The notes under the pieces: generated by a model
Database searches by the model: none
What the model saw: the letters and a program-made list of their open reading frames with translations, nothing else
What the model was told of the DNA's origin: nothing
NCBI RefSeq assembly: GCF_033958435.1
Contig: NC_134138.1
Coordinates: 177,118,798-177,182,797 of the forward strand
Reading direction: 5' to 3'
Length of the DNA: 64,000 nucleotides
Source of the DNA: Carettochelys insculpta
Taxonomy: Eukaryota; Chordata; Testudines; Carettochelyidae
Made by a program: the position numbers and the translations under genes
Part shown: piece by piece, positions 1-10,472 of the stretch
How the letters are laid out: every line of letters starts with the position of its first letter
Numbering within the stretch: the stretch's first letter is position 1

Positions 1-224
1 TGTTATGCTTTAGTTAGTAGGTCTTGTACATAGTTTTGTCGTTATTAGTTCAAAAACCAGTTGAAAAAAGAAAACCAGTTTCATTTTACCAACGAGTGCG
101 TGCTTTTATTTGTCCAGGAGAAGTGTGGGGGGGTGCTGTTGGGTGCTCCGTGGTGTGGGCGTAGGGGCAGGGAGTGTTGTGGAGAAAGGGGGGGCGGGGT
201 GCGCAGTGGAGGGCCTGGCAGAGT

Positions 225-1664
225 TCACCCCGCGGCCTCCTCGAAGTTGGCCCGCAGGCCCTCCCGGACCCGGGTCCCTTCGGGGTCCACCTGCCGACTG
301 GGGGCAGCGGGTGGCTGCACGTCGGCCCTGCCAGCTTCCACAGCGCAGCCCTGAAAAAAAGGCCTCCCCCTTGCTCTCCACCAAATTGTGTAGGGTGCAG
401 CAGGCACCCACAATCTGGGGGATGTTGTTGGGGCCTGCATCCAGGCGGGTCAGGAGACACCTCCAGCGCCCTTTGAGGCAGCCAAATGAGCGCTCCACCA
501 CCTGGCGCACATGGTTCAGGTGCTGGTTGAAGCGCTCCTGGCTGGCAGAGAGATGGTCCGTGTACGGGTGCATGAGCCAGGGCCGGAGGGGGTATGCCGC
601 ATCTGCGACGACGCAGAGGGGCATGGTGGTGTCCCCCACAGGGCTCTCCCGCTGGGGGATGTAGGTCCCCGCCTCCAGCCAGCGGCACAGGCCCAAGTTC
701 CGGAAAACCTGGGAGTCATGGGTGCTGCCAGGCCAGCCCACATAAACGTCCTGGAAATGGCCCCGGCTGTCCACCAAGGCCTGGAGGACCACTGAGTGGT
801 AGCCCTTGCGGTTGATGTAGCGTCCTCCACTGTGTTGCGGGGCACGGATGGGGATGTGAGTCCCATCCAGAGCCCCGAAGCAATTGGGGAAGCCCAGCGT
901 GGCAAAGCCCGCAATGGTGGCATCTGGGTCCCCCAGCCTCACAAGCCTGTGGAGGAGCATGGCGTTGATGGCACGCACGACCTGCAGGGAAAGCACATGG
1001 GAGAGCACCAATGAGGGGTGTGCAGGGTGTGTGTGGCCCTGCCCTGCCCTGCCCTGCCCTGCCAGGGCCCCCCTGCCCTGCCCTCCCCTCCCCTGCCCTG
1101 CCCTCCCCTGCCCTGCCAGGGCCCCCCTGCCCTCCCCTCCCCTGCCCTGCAAGGGTCCCCCTGCCCTGCCAGGGCCCCCCGGCCTCCCTCCGTGGGTCCT
1201 CTTACCTCCATAAGGACAGCCCTGACGGTGGCCTTGCCGACGCCAAACTGCTGTCCCACGGATCGGTAGCTGTCTGGAGTGGCCGGCTTCCAGACAGCGA
1301 TGCCGACCCGTTTCTCCACAGGGAGGGCATGCCACATGGCAGTGTCCTGGTGCCTGAGTGCGGGGGTGAGCCACTGGCACAGCTCCAGAAATGTCTGCCG
1401 GCTCATCCTGAAGTTCCTGAGCCAGCGGTCGTCGTCCCACTCCTCAAGCACCAGCCGCTCCCACCAGTCGGTGCTGGTGGGGTAGCTCCACAGCCGCCGG
1501 CGTGTGAGGCGGGGGGGGGTCGGGGTGCTGCTGGGTTGGGGGTTGAGCCCTGATCCCCTGGGGGCCGTTCCTCCTCCGGTGTGGGAAGGAGGTTCTCAGC
1601 TGCCTCCCGCATGGCATGGATCAGGGCGAGTACTGCTCCTGCAGGGAGGGCTGGGTGGACCTCT

Positions 1665-1709
<45 letters not shown>

Positions 1710-1717
1710 GGGTCCAT
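225..1717 (-). CDS. PIF/Harbinger DDE transposase, near-intact
   Basis: This is the cut-and-paste transposase of the family-1 element. Exon 1 (1717-1206) starts at a Met followed by 14 Gln and carries the N-terminal helical region (from LEEWDDDRWLRNF at about 1450). A consensus intron (GTAAGA donor at 1205, CTGCAG acceptor at 982-987) joins it to exon 2 (981-225). Exon 2 holds the DDE_Tnp_4 catalytic core: Asp in GALDGTHIPI, Asp in GWPGSTHDSQVF and Glu in VVERSFGCLKGRWR. No nonsense codon interrupts the core. Two frame breaks are visible. One is near the 9-base G run at 1511-1519, between the Gln-rich start and the LEEW block. The other is at the A7 run at 354-360, after which the expected C-terminus continues in another frame to a stop at 225. 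Both could be sequencing errors or recent mutations. An AATAAA on the minus strand lies at 105-110. Confidence 0.85.
1030..1190. repeat. CCCTG/CCCCT minisatellite in transposase intron
   Basis: The intron of the transposase is filled by imperfect GCCCT and CCCCT pentamers arranged in two or three longer blocks separated by GCCAGGGCCC. The corresponding intron of the copy at 11217-11379 is C-rich but much less regular. The expansion is therefore specific to this copy. Confidence 0.85.
1667..1708. repeat. (CTG)14 trinucleotide repeat coding polyglutamine
   Basis: Fourteen uninterrupted CTG units on the + strand are read as CAG/Gln on the minus strand. They encode the polyglutamine run directly after the Met-Asp-Pro start of the transposase. 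The full copy at 11618-11869 has a shorter, interrupted Gln tract at the same place, so the run has expanded in this copy. Confidence 0.95.
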
Positions 1718-3375
1718 GACTGCGTCGCCCGAGGTCTGTGTGCCTATGGCTCCTCAGACCGCGTGCTGTGCAGGCTGAGTGTGTCTGGGAGGGGCCCTTT
1801 AAGGGAGTGGCTAGCTGTTGCCCCGGAAGCGCTAGTCCGCCCTGCGACCCTGTCTGCAGCTGTGCCTAGCATCCCTATTTCGATGTGTGCTACTTTGGCG
1901 TGTAGACGTTCCCTCGCAGCGCCTATTTCGATGTGGTGCTGCGCAACGTCGAAGTTGAACATCGACGTTGCCAGCCCTGGAGGACGTGTAAACATTATTC
2001 ATCGAAATAGCCTATTTCGATGTCGCCACATCGAAATAGGCTACTTCAAAGTAGGCTTCACGTGTAGACGTAGCTCAGAAGAGTTATTATGGCCTGTGGA
2101 AATCCCTGAACCTTGGTCAACCCCTGCCCCTCCGTCCCACCATGACCATGGTACTATGGGAGTTAGGTGTTTAAGTGAGAGGCCACATCAGTGAAGGGGG
2201 TGGGATGGGGGTTGTTTGATTTTTGTTCTCACTTTTGTGTGGCCGCTGTTATTTCTCTGGTCAGTGGCCCCCAACCTCAAAAAAGGTTCCTTGCCCCCAC
2301 CATAAATAAAGACGATGTTGAAACCTTTTATTTTGGACATAAATTAATATTTTATTTTATTTAAAACAAAGTTTGGTAAACTAACATGACAAAGTTAAAG
2401 TACTTAATCGATTTAATGATTTTGATTAATAGTACTGCCTTTCTCACCAGTTAAATTAAAATGTCCTCCCAAGCTGCAGCACTCTCACAAAATGGTTCGG
2501 GGGTAGTTCCGTAATTAGCAAGTTTAAGTTCATAAATTCTATAATTTATATTCTTAGTTTCCAACTTATTTTCTTCTCCAGTACTTTTTTATAATCTTGC
2601 TTCAGTAGTAGAGAAATTTAGCTCTTTGACCATTTTTTCAGGAAGACCCCAGTTTGAATCTACTTTAAAATATCAAAAGGAGTTAAAAATATGGATTGTT
2701 GGCTTAAATCTGGTTGCATGAAGCAGAGATCCAGTGAGATACCTGATTTGAAGGCTGGCAAGCTGCAAAATAAAGGTGACAACGTGAGGCAATTAACCAC
2801 AATACCATGATTTTGACATGAAAAATGGGAAAAGTGCTGCTTACAGAAATCTGGAGGTAAGCTCACTGTGAATGAATCTCCTAATAATTACAAATGTTAG
2901 CACAGTAATGAGACTGTAAGTGAAATACATGCACAAAACAGTGATCAAATTCAAAACACGAGTGGGCAAAGATGTAAGAATAAAATAAAACAAGTACAAT
3001 ACTAGCTACTCGAAGATAGGATTTTTCTGGTCTGAAGTTGAAGATGATGCCAAAGCCCATTGTGTTTTGTGTTACAAATCTTTGTCTAATGAAGCAATGA
3101 AACCACTGAAGCTTAAACTCCATTTTGAATCAAAACATAAAGAATACATGAGAAAGCCTGTGGAGTTTTACAAGAACTAATGATTCAACATAATAAGAAT
3201 TTAATAATTTTTTTGCTATGGATGGGGAAAATGCTAATGCTACCAAAGCCTCATACAAGGTATTCCTGTTGGTGGCAACACAGGAAAATATCATACTGCT
3301 GCACAGAACCTGACCAAACCTGTCAAAAAATAATATTAATATAAGGCTGGAGGAAAGGGCAAAGAATATAATTTA

Positions 3376-3669
3376 CAGTAAACCCTCAAGAAGATAAGTG
3401 CAAATCAAAACTGCTCCCCCACCCCCACCCCGGCATTCCCATCTGGCAGGCACACAGCTGCTTGCTTAAAGTCTGGGAGCGACTAGCTGGGAGAAACCGT
3501 GTTGCAATCAGCTGTGTGCCCCCTAGCTGGGAGAAGTCAGAGACTGCATGGCTTCCTCCACTTCCACCAGCTCTCTGGTGCCCCAGCCAACCCCCCCCAA
3601 TATATGTGAAATTTGATTTACGTAGAGGTTGCCCAGGGTGCAACCTCCATGGAAATCGAGGGATTACTG
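3376..3669. mobile_element. pogo/Tigger-like miniature element inside hAT transposase
   Basis: Termini are CAGTAAACCCTC at the left and its near complement GAGGGATTACTG at the right. They are flanked by TA at 3374-3375 and 3670-3671, the TA duplication typical of Tc1/mariner/pogo elements. Removing 3376-3671 joins transposase codons on both sides (AKNI to YKVSLSKD), which shows the insertion is younger than the hAT copy. The 294-bp interior is non-coding. Confidence 0.85.
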
Positions 3670-4885
3670 TACAAGGTATCTCTTTCAAAAGATACCATTC
3701 AGGACTGTATTACATCCATGGCTGAAAATATGAAAAGCCAGCTTTTGCCGAGACTGCATCAAAGCCAGTACTTTTCTTTTCAACTTGATGAGTCCACTGA
3801 CACACCTGGGGGATGCTAACCTTCTTTCATATGTCCAGTATGTCTACGCCACAGAAATGCACGTCAATTTTTTTCTTTTTTGCTGTCATTTTCTGCCTAC
3901 CAACACAGTAGGAGACACTATCTTCGTTATACTCAACAATTTTGTTGCAAGTAATAATTTGGATTGGACACAGTACATTGGCATTTGCACAGACGGGGCC
4001 ACAGTAATGACTAGCAAGTCGAAGGGCTTAACTGCCAATGTCCAAGAAGTTGTGCCTTTAGCAACAGCAATGCACTGTAGCTTTGCTTGGGAATAACTTG
4101 CTGTGAGGAAGATGTCTGCAGGCCTTATAGTCATTCTGGATGAGGATGTAGGAATTGTAAATTTTGCTAAAGGTCATCATTTAAACACTTTGATTTCTAA
4201 AGCCCTGTGTGAGGAGATGGGGAATGAAAACCAAAATTTCTTTTTGACGCTGAAGTTTGCTGGTTATCACGGGAAAGTCCTCATCCACCTCTTTGAATTA
4301 AATGAAGAGATAAGAATCTACCTTCATGACAGAGGCTGAAAAGACTTTAAGCTCTCAGACCAAATCCTTGACTTCTTGCGGCTTGCCCAGCTGGCATACT
4401 TGGCTGATATTTTCAGCATTCTGAATGGACTGAGCCTTGCTTTGCAGGGAAGAGCTTTCGCCATCTTTAATATGCAGAACAAAGTAAGAGCTTTACGCAT
4501 GAACACGGAGCTATGGTTTTGCCAGCCTCAATAATGGAGAGTGTGACTCTTTTACAACTCTTGCCAATTTAACTCTGACAGCAAAAAAATTGACAGGAAA
4601 ACTGTGAAATTCAAAGCACATTGATGCGGTCTGAACGTGCAAATTGGAAAATATTTCCCAAAACCAAATCCAGGCTTTGAGGGGATATAAAATCTCATTG
4701 GAGATGAGGTACATTGAAGAGATCAATGTCAAGCTTACAACTAAAGAGATGGACGATTTTATAGATATGACATCAGATGAAATCTTGAAGCAGATTTTCA
4801 CAGAGAAAATTTAGACAAAAAGCTCTAAAGCACCTGTTGCTGTTTCCTACAACATACAACTGAGAAATTGGATTTTCAACACTAG

Positions 4886-5320
4886 GGCCGTGGCCACACT
4901 AGCCCCTCCTTTCAGAAGGGCTATGGTAATGTGGCACTTCGGAATACGCCAATCAGGCACTGCCATGAATATGCAGCACCTCATTAGCATAATGGTGGCC
5001 ATGTGGGCTTTGAAAGTGCTGGTTTCAAAATGCATGCCGCCCATGTATCTGGGGGCCTTTCGAAATGGCTCCCTGATTTTGAAAGCCCCTTCTTCCCATC
5101 TGGTTTTGGGAAGAAGGGGCTTTTGAAATCAGAGGGGTCGTTTCAAAAGGCCTCTGGCTACATGGGCGGCGTGCATTTTGAAACCAGCACTTTCAAAGTG
5201 TGCGTGGCTGCCATTATGCTAATGAGGCACTGCATATTGGTGGCAGCATCTCTTTAGCATATTCTTAAGTGCCACATTACCATAGCCCTTCCGAAAGGAG
5301 AGGCTAGTGTGGCCACGGCC
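4886..5320. mobile_element. Palindromic Harbinger-like MITE, inserted in hAT transposase
   Basis: This 435-bp element has long inverted arms: GGCCGTGGCCACACTAGCCC at the left and the complement at the right. Symmetrical internal blocks rich in TTTCGAAA and CATTATGCTAATGAG occur in both halves. Flanking triplets are TAG (4883-4885) and TTG (5321-5323). Removing the element with one triplet restores the hAT reading FSTLVGLKTK in one frame. The original 3-bp target was therefore probably TTG. Confidence 0.85.
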
Positions 5321-5999
5321 TTGTAGGTTTGAAAACAAAGAGAACCCGACCGAATGTGGAAGCTGACATAAGACACAGGCCTGGTCTACACTAGACTTTA
5401 AAGCTGATTGTAGATACACAGTTCTAGTTCTGGCAATTGCATAGCTAGAACTGACTTACCTATAACCCACTTACCTGGCCATCCTCACTGAGGGAGGTCA
5501 ATGGAAGAACCTTGCCCATTGAGCTACCTCACTCCTTGTGATACTGAGTAAAGGGGTTGACTGTCAACCATGGATAGTTTGATGTCAGGCATCCCTACTA
5601 GGCACACAAAATCAAACCCCACAATGATCAACCCTCCAGCCTGATGTCTCAACAAAAGCTGAACCATTTGTCGCATTAGGATGGTAGACAGGAAGGAATA
5701 AAGTAAGCTGAGGCAGTTTTATGCAATTATGTGATTTTACTCATATTATTATTCAACTTTATTATATGTAATAAGATCTTATTATATATAATAAGATCTA
5801 ATTATATGCACCCTTATGTTATAGCTGCGTATTTAAGCTTTTATGCTCTAGTAACCTAATATGAATAATTTAGTATTTAAGGCATTTAGAGATAATTGAA
5901 TGCATTTTGTCATCACAAGTGGTTGCACGGGGATCCACAGAAAGATTTGCACTGAGTGGGGTGGGCCAAAAAGTTTGAGAACGACTAATTTAAATAATT

Positions 6000-8249
6000 A
6001 CTTATATACAGTAGTTTCTTGTTTAATATTTCAGACCTGCTAAACAAGTGACTTGCATAGTGTGTTTCTTAATTTAATTAAGACAAGGGATTGGGGTGAG
6101 CTTGTACTAAAGGCTACTGGTGTGATCTGTAAGCTTTGCTTGAATTTTACCATAGTGAGCAAAGTAAATGTTTTTGTTCAGTTTTTATGTTTCATTTCTG
6201 CTTATAATAACAGGGATGGCATCTTCAGCTCTTAATCATTCTTAAATAAGAATCCACACAAGATCACTAAAAGGTTAACATTATTCCATTTTGTTATTTT
6301 ACATATGTTAAATACGTCTTAGCCAATTTCCAATGCCATATTCATTTTCTATTTGGAAAAACTGAATGGTTAATTTAGCTATAGTGAAGTGGGATATGAT
6401 TTGATTTATTAATGCAATATGTAAACAGTGATTAGAGTCTTGTAGTAATGCACTTTGATATATTTGTGTTTTTAATAGGGTACTGCAGTGGTGGGGCGTG
6501 GGCCAAATGTTTTGTGCCCAGGGCCCCAATAAATCTTAATCCACCTCTGTCTACATGCTAATGTCCAGAATTGTTGTTGTTTTAAACCAGATTCCAGTTG
6601 ATGCATTAGTATTTCAGGGCTTCCACTGTTGCTGTCTCCCCTATGATTAGAGAAAAGGCAAAACACGCTATCTTCTTCCCCAGAGCTTATCCTGATTAGC
6701 TAGGAGAGAAGGGAAACTTGTCCCAACCCTACCCTAAAAGGCTCCTGGGCCTGGGCCTGGGCCTGGGCCTTTAAAAAGAAATAACAGCCAGGGTTTTTCC
6801 CCTAAACACTTGCTATTCCCTAGAATATATGTGTCTTTGCAAAACCCTGCCTCTGCTCCTCCCTAGCTCTTTGTCCCTTCCAGAAGCATAATGGGCCCCA
6901 CAATAGAAGGGGGCTGATCAGCTCCTAGTCCCTATTAATTTTAATGGGACAGACCCCTTCACATAGTGTTTACCTCTACATGTAATATATTTCCTGTTTG
7001 ACTATCTGCAAGGGAAATACTATGAGTGCAAAAACAACAATGCTTTTATAAGGAACAAATGGGATTGAAATTATACTAAGCAATTTTTAAAAGACTGAAT
7101 TTCAATGTCCAGTACAGTGCCTCCTAGAAGTGATTAGAGAAAAAGGTATACAGATGAAACTAACAGAAACAGATAATGTAGTACGTGACAAGCAATCTAA
7201 TGCTGTTTGGGAAGGAGATAGCATTCTGCATACAAAAAAGAAAGAAAAAATAGTGTGGAAAAGACTGACAGTTCTAAAAGAGATCGATGGATAAAATTTA
7301 CATGTGTTCATCTCTTCTGTAAAGTAGCCAAGAACTATTTAAGTACTGCTACAGTGGCATAATTCCTTGCACAGGAGAAAGTGAGCTCCAGAGAAATTAC
7401 AAGTGGGAAGTGTTTCATTATTGCATGAACTATATAGTAGGTGTGTCCAAAGCTCTGATTTAAGCCATAAAGGTTGGCAGCATTGTGGGAAAGAAAGGGA
7501 GTCCTTCTGCAGTGGGGGTTTCAGGTGAAATTCTGGCTGGAATTCCTAATGAGATGCTCTGGAGAAGGAAACATGCTCTCTGGCAGTTGCTTTGCCATAT
7601 TTTAAATTAATGCAGCTTTTTACAGTATGCTTGATGGCACGCACTAGAAGGGCCAAGGAGGGATGGCAAATCCTCCCTGTCACCTGTGTCCATTTTAAAC
7701 AAGCTAATACTTCTGCAAAGAATTACACTCAGAAATACCTTACTCTCCAGAAAGTGTGAGTGCACCCTGCGCAGGGACACAGAGGGCAGAGGAATGCTAG
7801 TTTTGCCCATGCATCATCTTGTCCTAAAATGTTATGGTTCCACATATGAAAGAAAAGAAAATGTGGGCATTTACGTTCATATATTAGAGAATACGTACAC
7901 CCAAACAAGAACGGCCTTTGCAGATATTGGATCCAAAACAAGTTTTACAGTTTGAATATATTTTGATTTCCCCCTCCCTCCACAGTTCTGCATATATGTT
8001 AAAGTGGGAACTTTTACAAAAAAAAGTTTTTACTTCTAATTTCTTTCCCCATCCCTGAAAGCAGCTGTAAAGAACTTCTAATCAATAACACAAGCCAACT
8101 TTAGTTTGCTCTAAAACTACCCTCTAGTGGTGATTTTATGAAACACAAATACACTTAATTAAACTCTCCTCTCCATCTTGTGGCTACCAGCCATACAAAC
8201 ACCAAAATAGGCATGATGCTATGGAAATACGCAATTTGTTGTTCTCATG
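6000..8249. other. Intergenic stretch without recognised gene
   Basis: I see AT-rich, non-coding sequence. A short fragment at 6487-6556 resembles the right end of the repeat at 13615-13679 (CCCCAATAAAT-TTAATCCAC). A (GGGCCT)n microsatellite lies at about 6744-6770. Short open frames here show no recognisable protein similarity. Confidence 0.6.
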
Positions 8250-8610
8250 AGCAGAGTCTACACTAGCTGGCTATTTCAAAATAGCCAGCCCAACTCTGAA
8301 ATAGCGCCTGGTGCATCTACACATGCCCTGCACTATTTCGAAGTTGAAATCGATGTAAGACGGCAAGACATTGAAATAGCTATCCCCATCAGAAGTAGGA
8401 ATAGCGCCCTGCTTCGACATCCAAAGTCAAGGTAGGGCATGTGTAGATGATCCGCGTCCCGCTACATCAAAACAGCAGGGTCCTCCATGGCAGCCATCAG
8501 CTGAGGGGTTGAGAGACGCTCTGTCCAGCCTCTATGCTCTATGGTCACCGTGTTCAGCAGCCCCTTAAAGCTCTACGCCCCCTGATTTCCTCTGGCAGGA
8601 AGCTGAGAGC

Positions 8611-10043
8611 ATGCAGACAGCAGCACAGACACGTGCACAGCCTGCACACACTCCAGACGGCCCAATCCCCCACCCAGCGCCCATGGCAGCCAACCAGCCC
8701 CCGAGCACCCCCAGGGCACCCCCCCAAAGGGACCCAGGACTCCCAGCCATCCAGCCAGGGGGAAAGAGGCGGCGGGCCTCCTCCTGGTCGGACACTGAGA
8801 TCAGGGACCTGCTGGGGCGTTGGGGAGGTGCTCCAGGTAATGGGGAGCAAGCGGTTGAATGCAGAACCATTCATCCAGCTGGCCGAGCGCCTGGCTGCCC
8901 GGGGTCACTTGTCTGCACTCCTGACCATGTCAGGAGTAAGGTCAAGGAGCTGCAGCAGGGTTACGCCCAGGACACGGCCAGCCGGTCTGGGGCTGCCCCT
9001 GCCACTTGCCCCTTTTACAGGGAGCTCAGGGATGTCCTGGGTCCCCGGTACACCTCGTACCCCCCAGCCACCCTTGACACCTCAGCTGATGAGCCCCAGC
9101 AGGCCCTGGAGCCAGAGTCCAGCCCGGAGGCCAGCTCTACGCCCCAGGGGCCCCCAGAGGAGCCCACCCCTGGGACAGTGGAAGAGGAGGAAGAGGGATC
9201 GAGCAACGGGGAGCTCCTGATTGACCTCCCCTCCCGTAGCTCCACCAGGGCATCCGCCTGCCAGGTGTCCCCTGACCATGGGAGAGGACCATCAGGTATG
9301 TACCCAAGGTGCACAACCCCCGGGTTAAGGGGCGGGGGAAAGGGACACAACCAGGGCCCTCCACACACCCAGCTGACCCCGGCCCACCATGGCCCAGCCA
9401 GACCACAGTCCTGGGACAGTAGTGGCACGTCCCTCAGAGCCCATCAGCACCTGCCCCCCAGGACGGCACCACGCCCCATCCCTGGGAATAGGGGGGAGCA
9501 GAACCCCAGAAGGGGGTCACCTATGTGGGGGGCACCACACCCATCATCATCCCTGTGGGATAGGGGATGGGGACCCAGCAGCAGAAGGGTGAGGGGGCGC
9601 AGGCCACGGGTCAGAGCCCAGACTAATGTCTGTCTTCACTCTTCCCCGCTCTATTCTGCAGCCACACCATCTGAGGGCCACGACAGCATGGGCGACACAT
9701 CCATCGTGCCGGACAGCCCAGCGGGAACATCGCACCATGGCAGCCAGGCGGAGGAGCAGGGACCAGCCCCGGGATGATCCTGCCACCGCTGGAGCCAGCT
9801 GCGGGCAGCCACTGACCCCCAGCTCTTTGCCACTCTCCAGCATCAGGTTGAGGTGTCGGAGCTCCACCTGCAAGTGGAGGAGTGCCAGCTCCACTTGCAG
9901 GACAGAGCACTGGCCTGGCACCAGGAGGCTTGGGGGTCCTTCATGAGGACCTTTGAGTGCATCACCGAGCAGATGGCACCCCACCCCCGCCACTCCAGCC
10001 GCCATCCCTCCCAGCCACCCTCCACCTGCCCTGGAGCCTGCTG
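8611..10043 (+). pseudogene. Myb/SANT-like DNA-binding protein of Harbinger element
   Basis: This is the accessory DNA-binding gene of the transposon. Exon 1 (8611-9295) opens with a Pro-rich tail, then a Myb/SANT-like trihelix: ASSWSDTEIRDLLGRW at about 8780-8822, then a helix present only in another frame (AEPFIQLAERLAARGHLS, 8859-8912), then HVRSKVKELQQGYAQ at 8927-8971. Two compensating frameshifts at about 8825 and 8912 therefore break the domain. An acidic EEEEEG segment follows. A GTATGT donor (9296) and a polypyrimidine-CAG acceptor (9661) bound a 366-bp intron that happens to be open in frame. Exon 2 (9662-10043) changes frame near 9775-9830 and ends in a Leu/Gln-rich helix (VEVSELHLQVEECQLHLQ) before the stop. 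Confidence 0.75.
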
Positions 10044-10472
10044 AGGAGGACCGTGGGACTCAGGGGCCAGCCCAGCCATACCTGCCAGTCCTCTTGGCCC
10101 CCCATCCAGCCTTGATGGGGCCTCTGGCCCAGACATGGGTTGTACCCCACCATGCTGGGCGCTGGACAGTAGGACAAGGACTGGGCCACCCAGGCCCCTC
10201 CTTTGTACATAGTCCCCCCATTATTGTAAATAGTTGCCTTGTCCCTCTCCCACTTTAGTAGCTGTCCCCCGCAATGTACATAGTTCCCCATTCATGTTTA
10301 GAAAAGTTCATCGTTTTGTTGGAGTTCAAGAATGTTCGGTTTATTTAAAACTAAACAAATGTGCGTCGTGTTCTCTCAGGGCACGTAGTGTGGGAGTGGA
10401 GGCAGTGTAGTGTGCTGTGGTGGGGCAGTGGGTAGCCCACCAAGCTGGCCCTACTGGTGCTCACCCCACAGC

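Larger units (their letters stand above)
1..2075 (-). mobile_element. Harbinger family-1 element, right part (left part off-window)
   Basis: This is the transposase half of a PIF/Harbinger DNA transposon. The right terminus at about 2050-2075 ends in the motif seen in reverse as AGCTACGTCTACACGTG, shared with the elements ending at 12228, 21292 and 41222. Bases 1-110 correspond to the AT-rich spacer between the two convergent genes in the full copy at 8250-12228. The Myb-like gene is therefore expected just left of the window. The transposase is annotated separately. No target duplication can be tested because the left end is missing. Confidence 0.85.
2692..5375 (+). pseudogene. hAT transposase pseudogene (BED finger, DDE, dimerisation tail)
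   Basis: This is a broken hAT transposase of the ZBED5/FAM200-like type. An N-terminal MDCWLKSG block lies at 2692. A BED-type zinc finger lies at 3022-3179 (pattern C-x2-C ... H-x4-H, CVLCYKSL through HFESKHKE). The catalytic-domain start lies at about 3672-3815, including SFQLDESTDTP with the first Asp. A CTDGATVMTSKSKGL block is near 3990. The C-terminal hAT dimerisation motif is split by an insertion: LLLFPTTYN...GFSTL at 4825-4880, resuming as VGLKTKRTRPNVEADIR at 5324-5374. Stops and frameshifts are numerous, so it is not functional. Confidence 0.85.
2262..5987 (+). mobile_element. hAT transposon remnant (ZBED/FAM200-like) with nested insertions
   Basis: This is a decayed hAT element. 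It probably runs from a CAGTGGCCCCCAACC-type end at 2262 to a matching AAAAAGTTTGAGAACGACTA end at about 5987. The termini are only partly complementary and no 8-bp target duplication is preserved, so the outer limits are inferred. Inside are a broken transposase, a pogo/Tigger-like insertion (3376-3669) and a palindromic Harbinger-like element (4886-5320). Bases 5377-5650 look like a further unrelated repeat that begins GGCCTGGTCTACAC. Confidence 0.6.

Noticed and set aside
110..1719. Several + strand open frames, including a poly-Leu/poly-Ala one at 1504-2194
   Set aside because: They are antisense shadows of the minus-strand transposase and its CAG repeat; no independent coding signal.
5769..5784. 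16-bp perfect palindrome TAATAAGATCTTATTA, partly repeated downstream
   Set aside because: It lies in very AT-rich sequence where such palindromes arise by chance; no element borders found.
8554..9428. Minus-strand open frames opposite the Myb-like gene
   Set aside because: They are GC-rich antisense shadows; the + strand shows the recognisable SANT-like blocks and splice sites.
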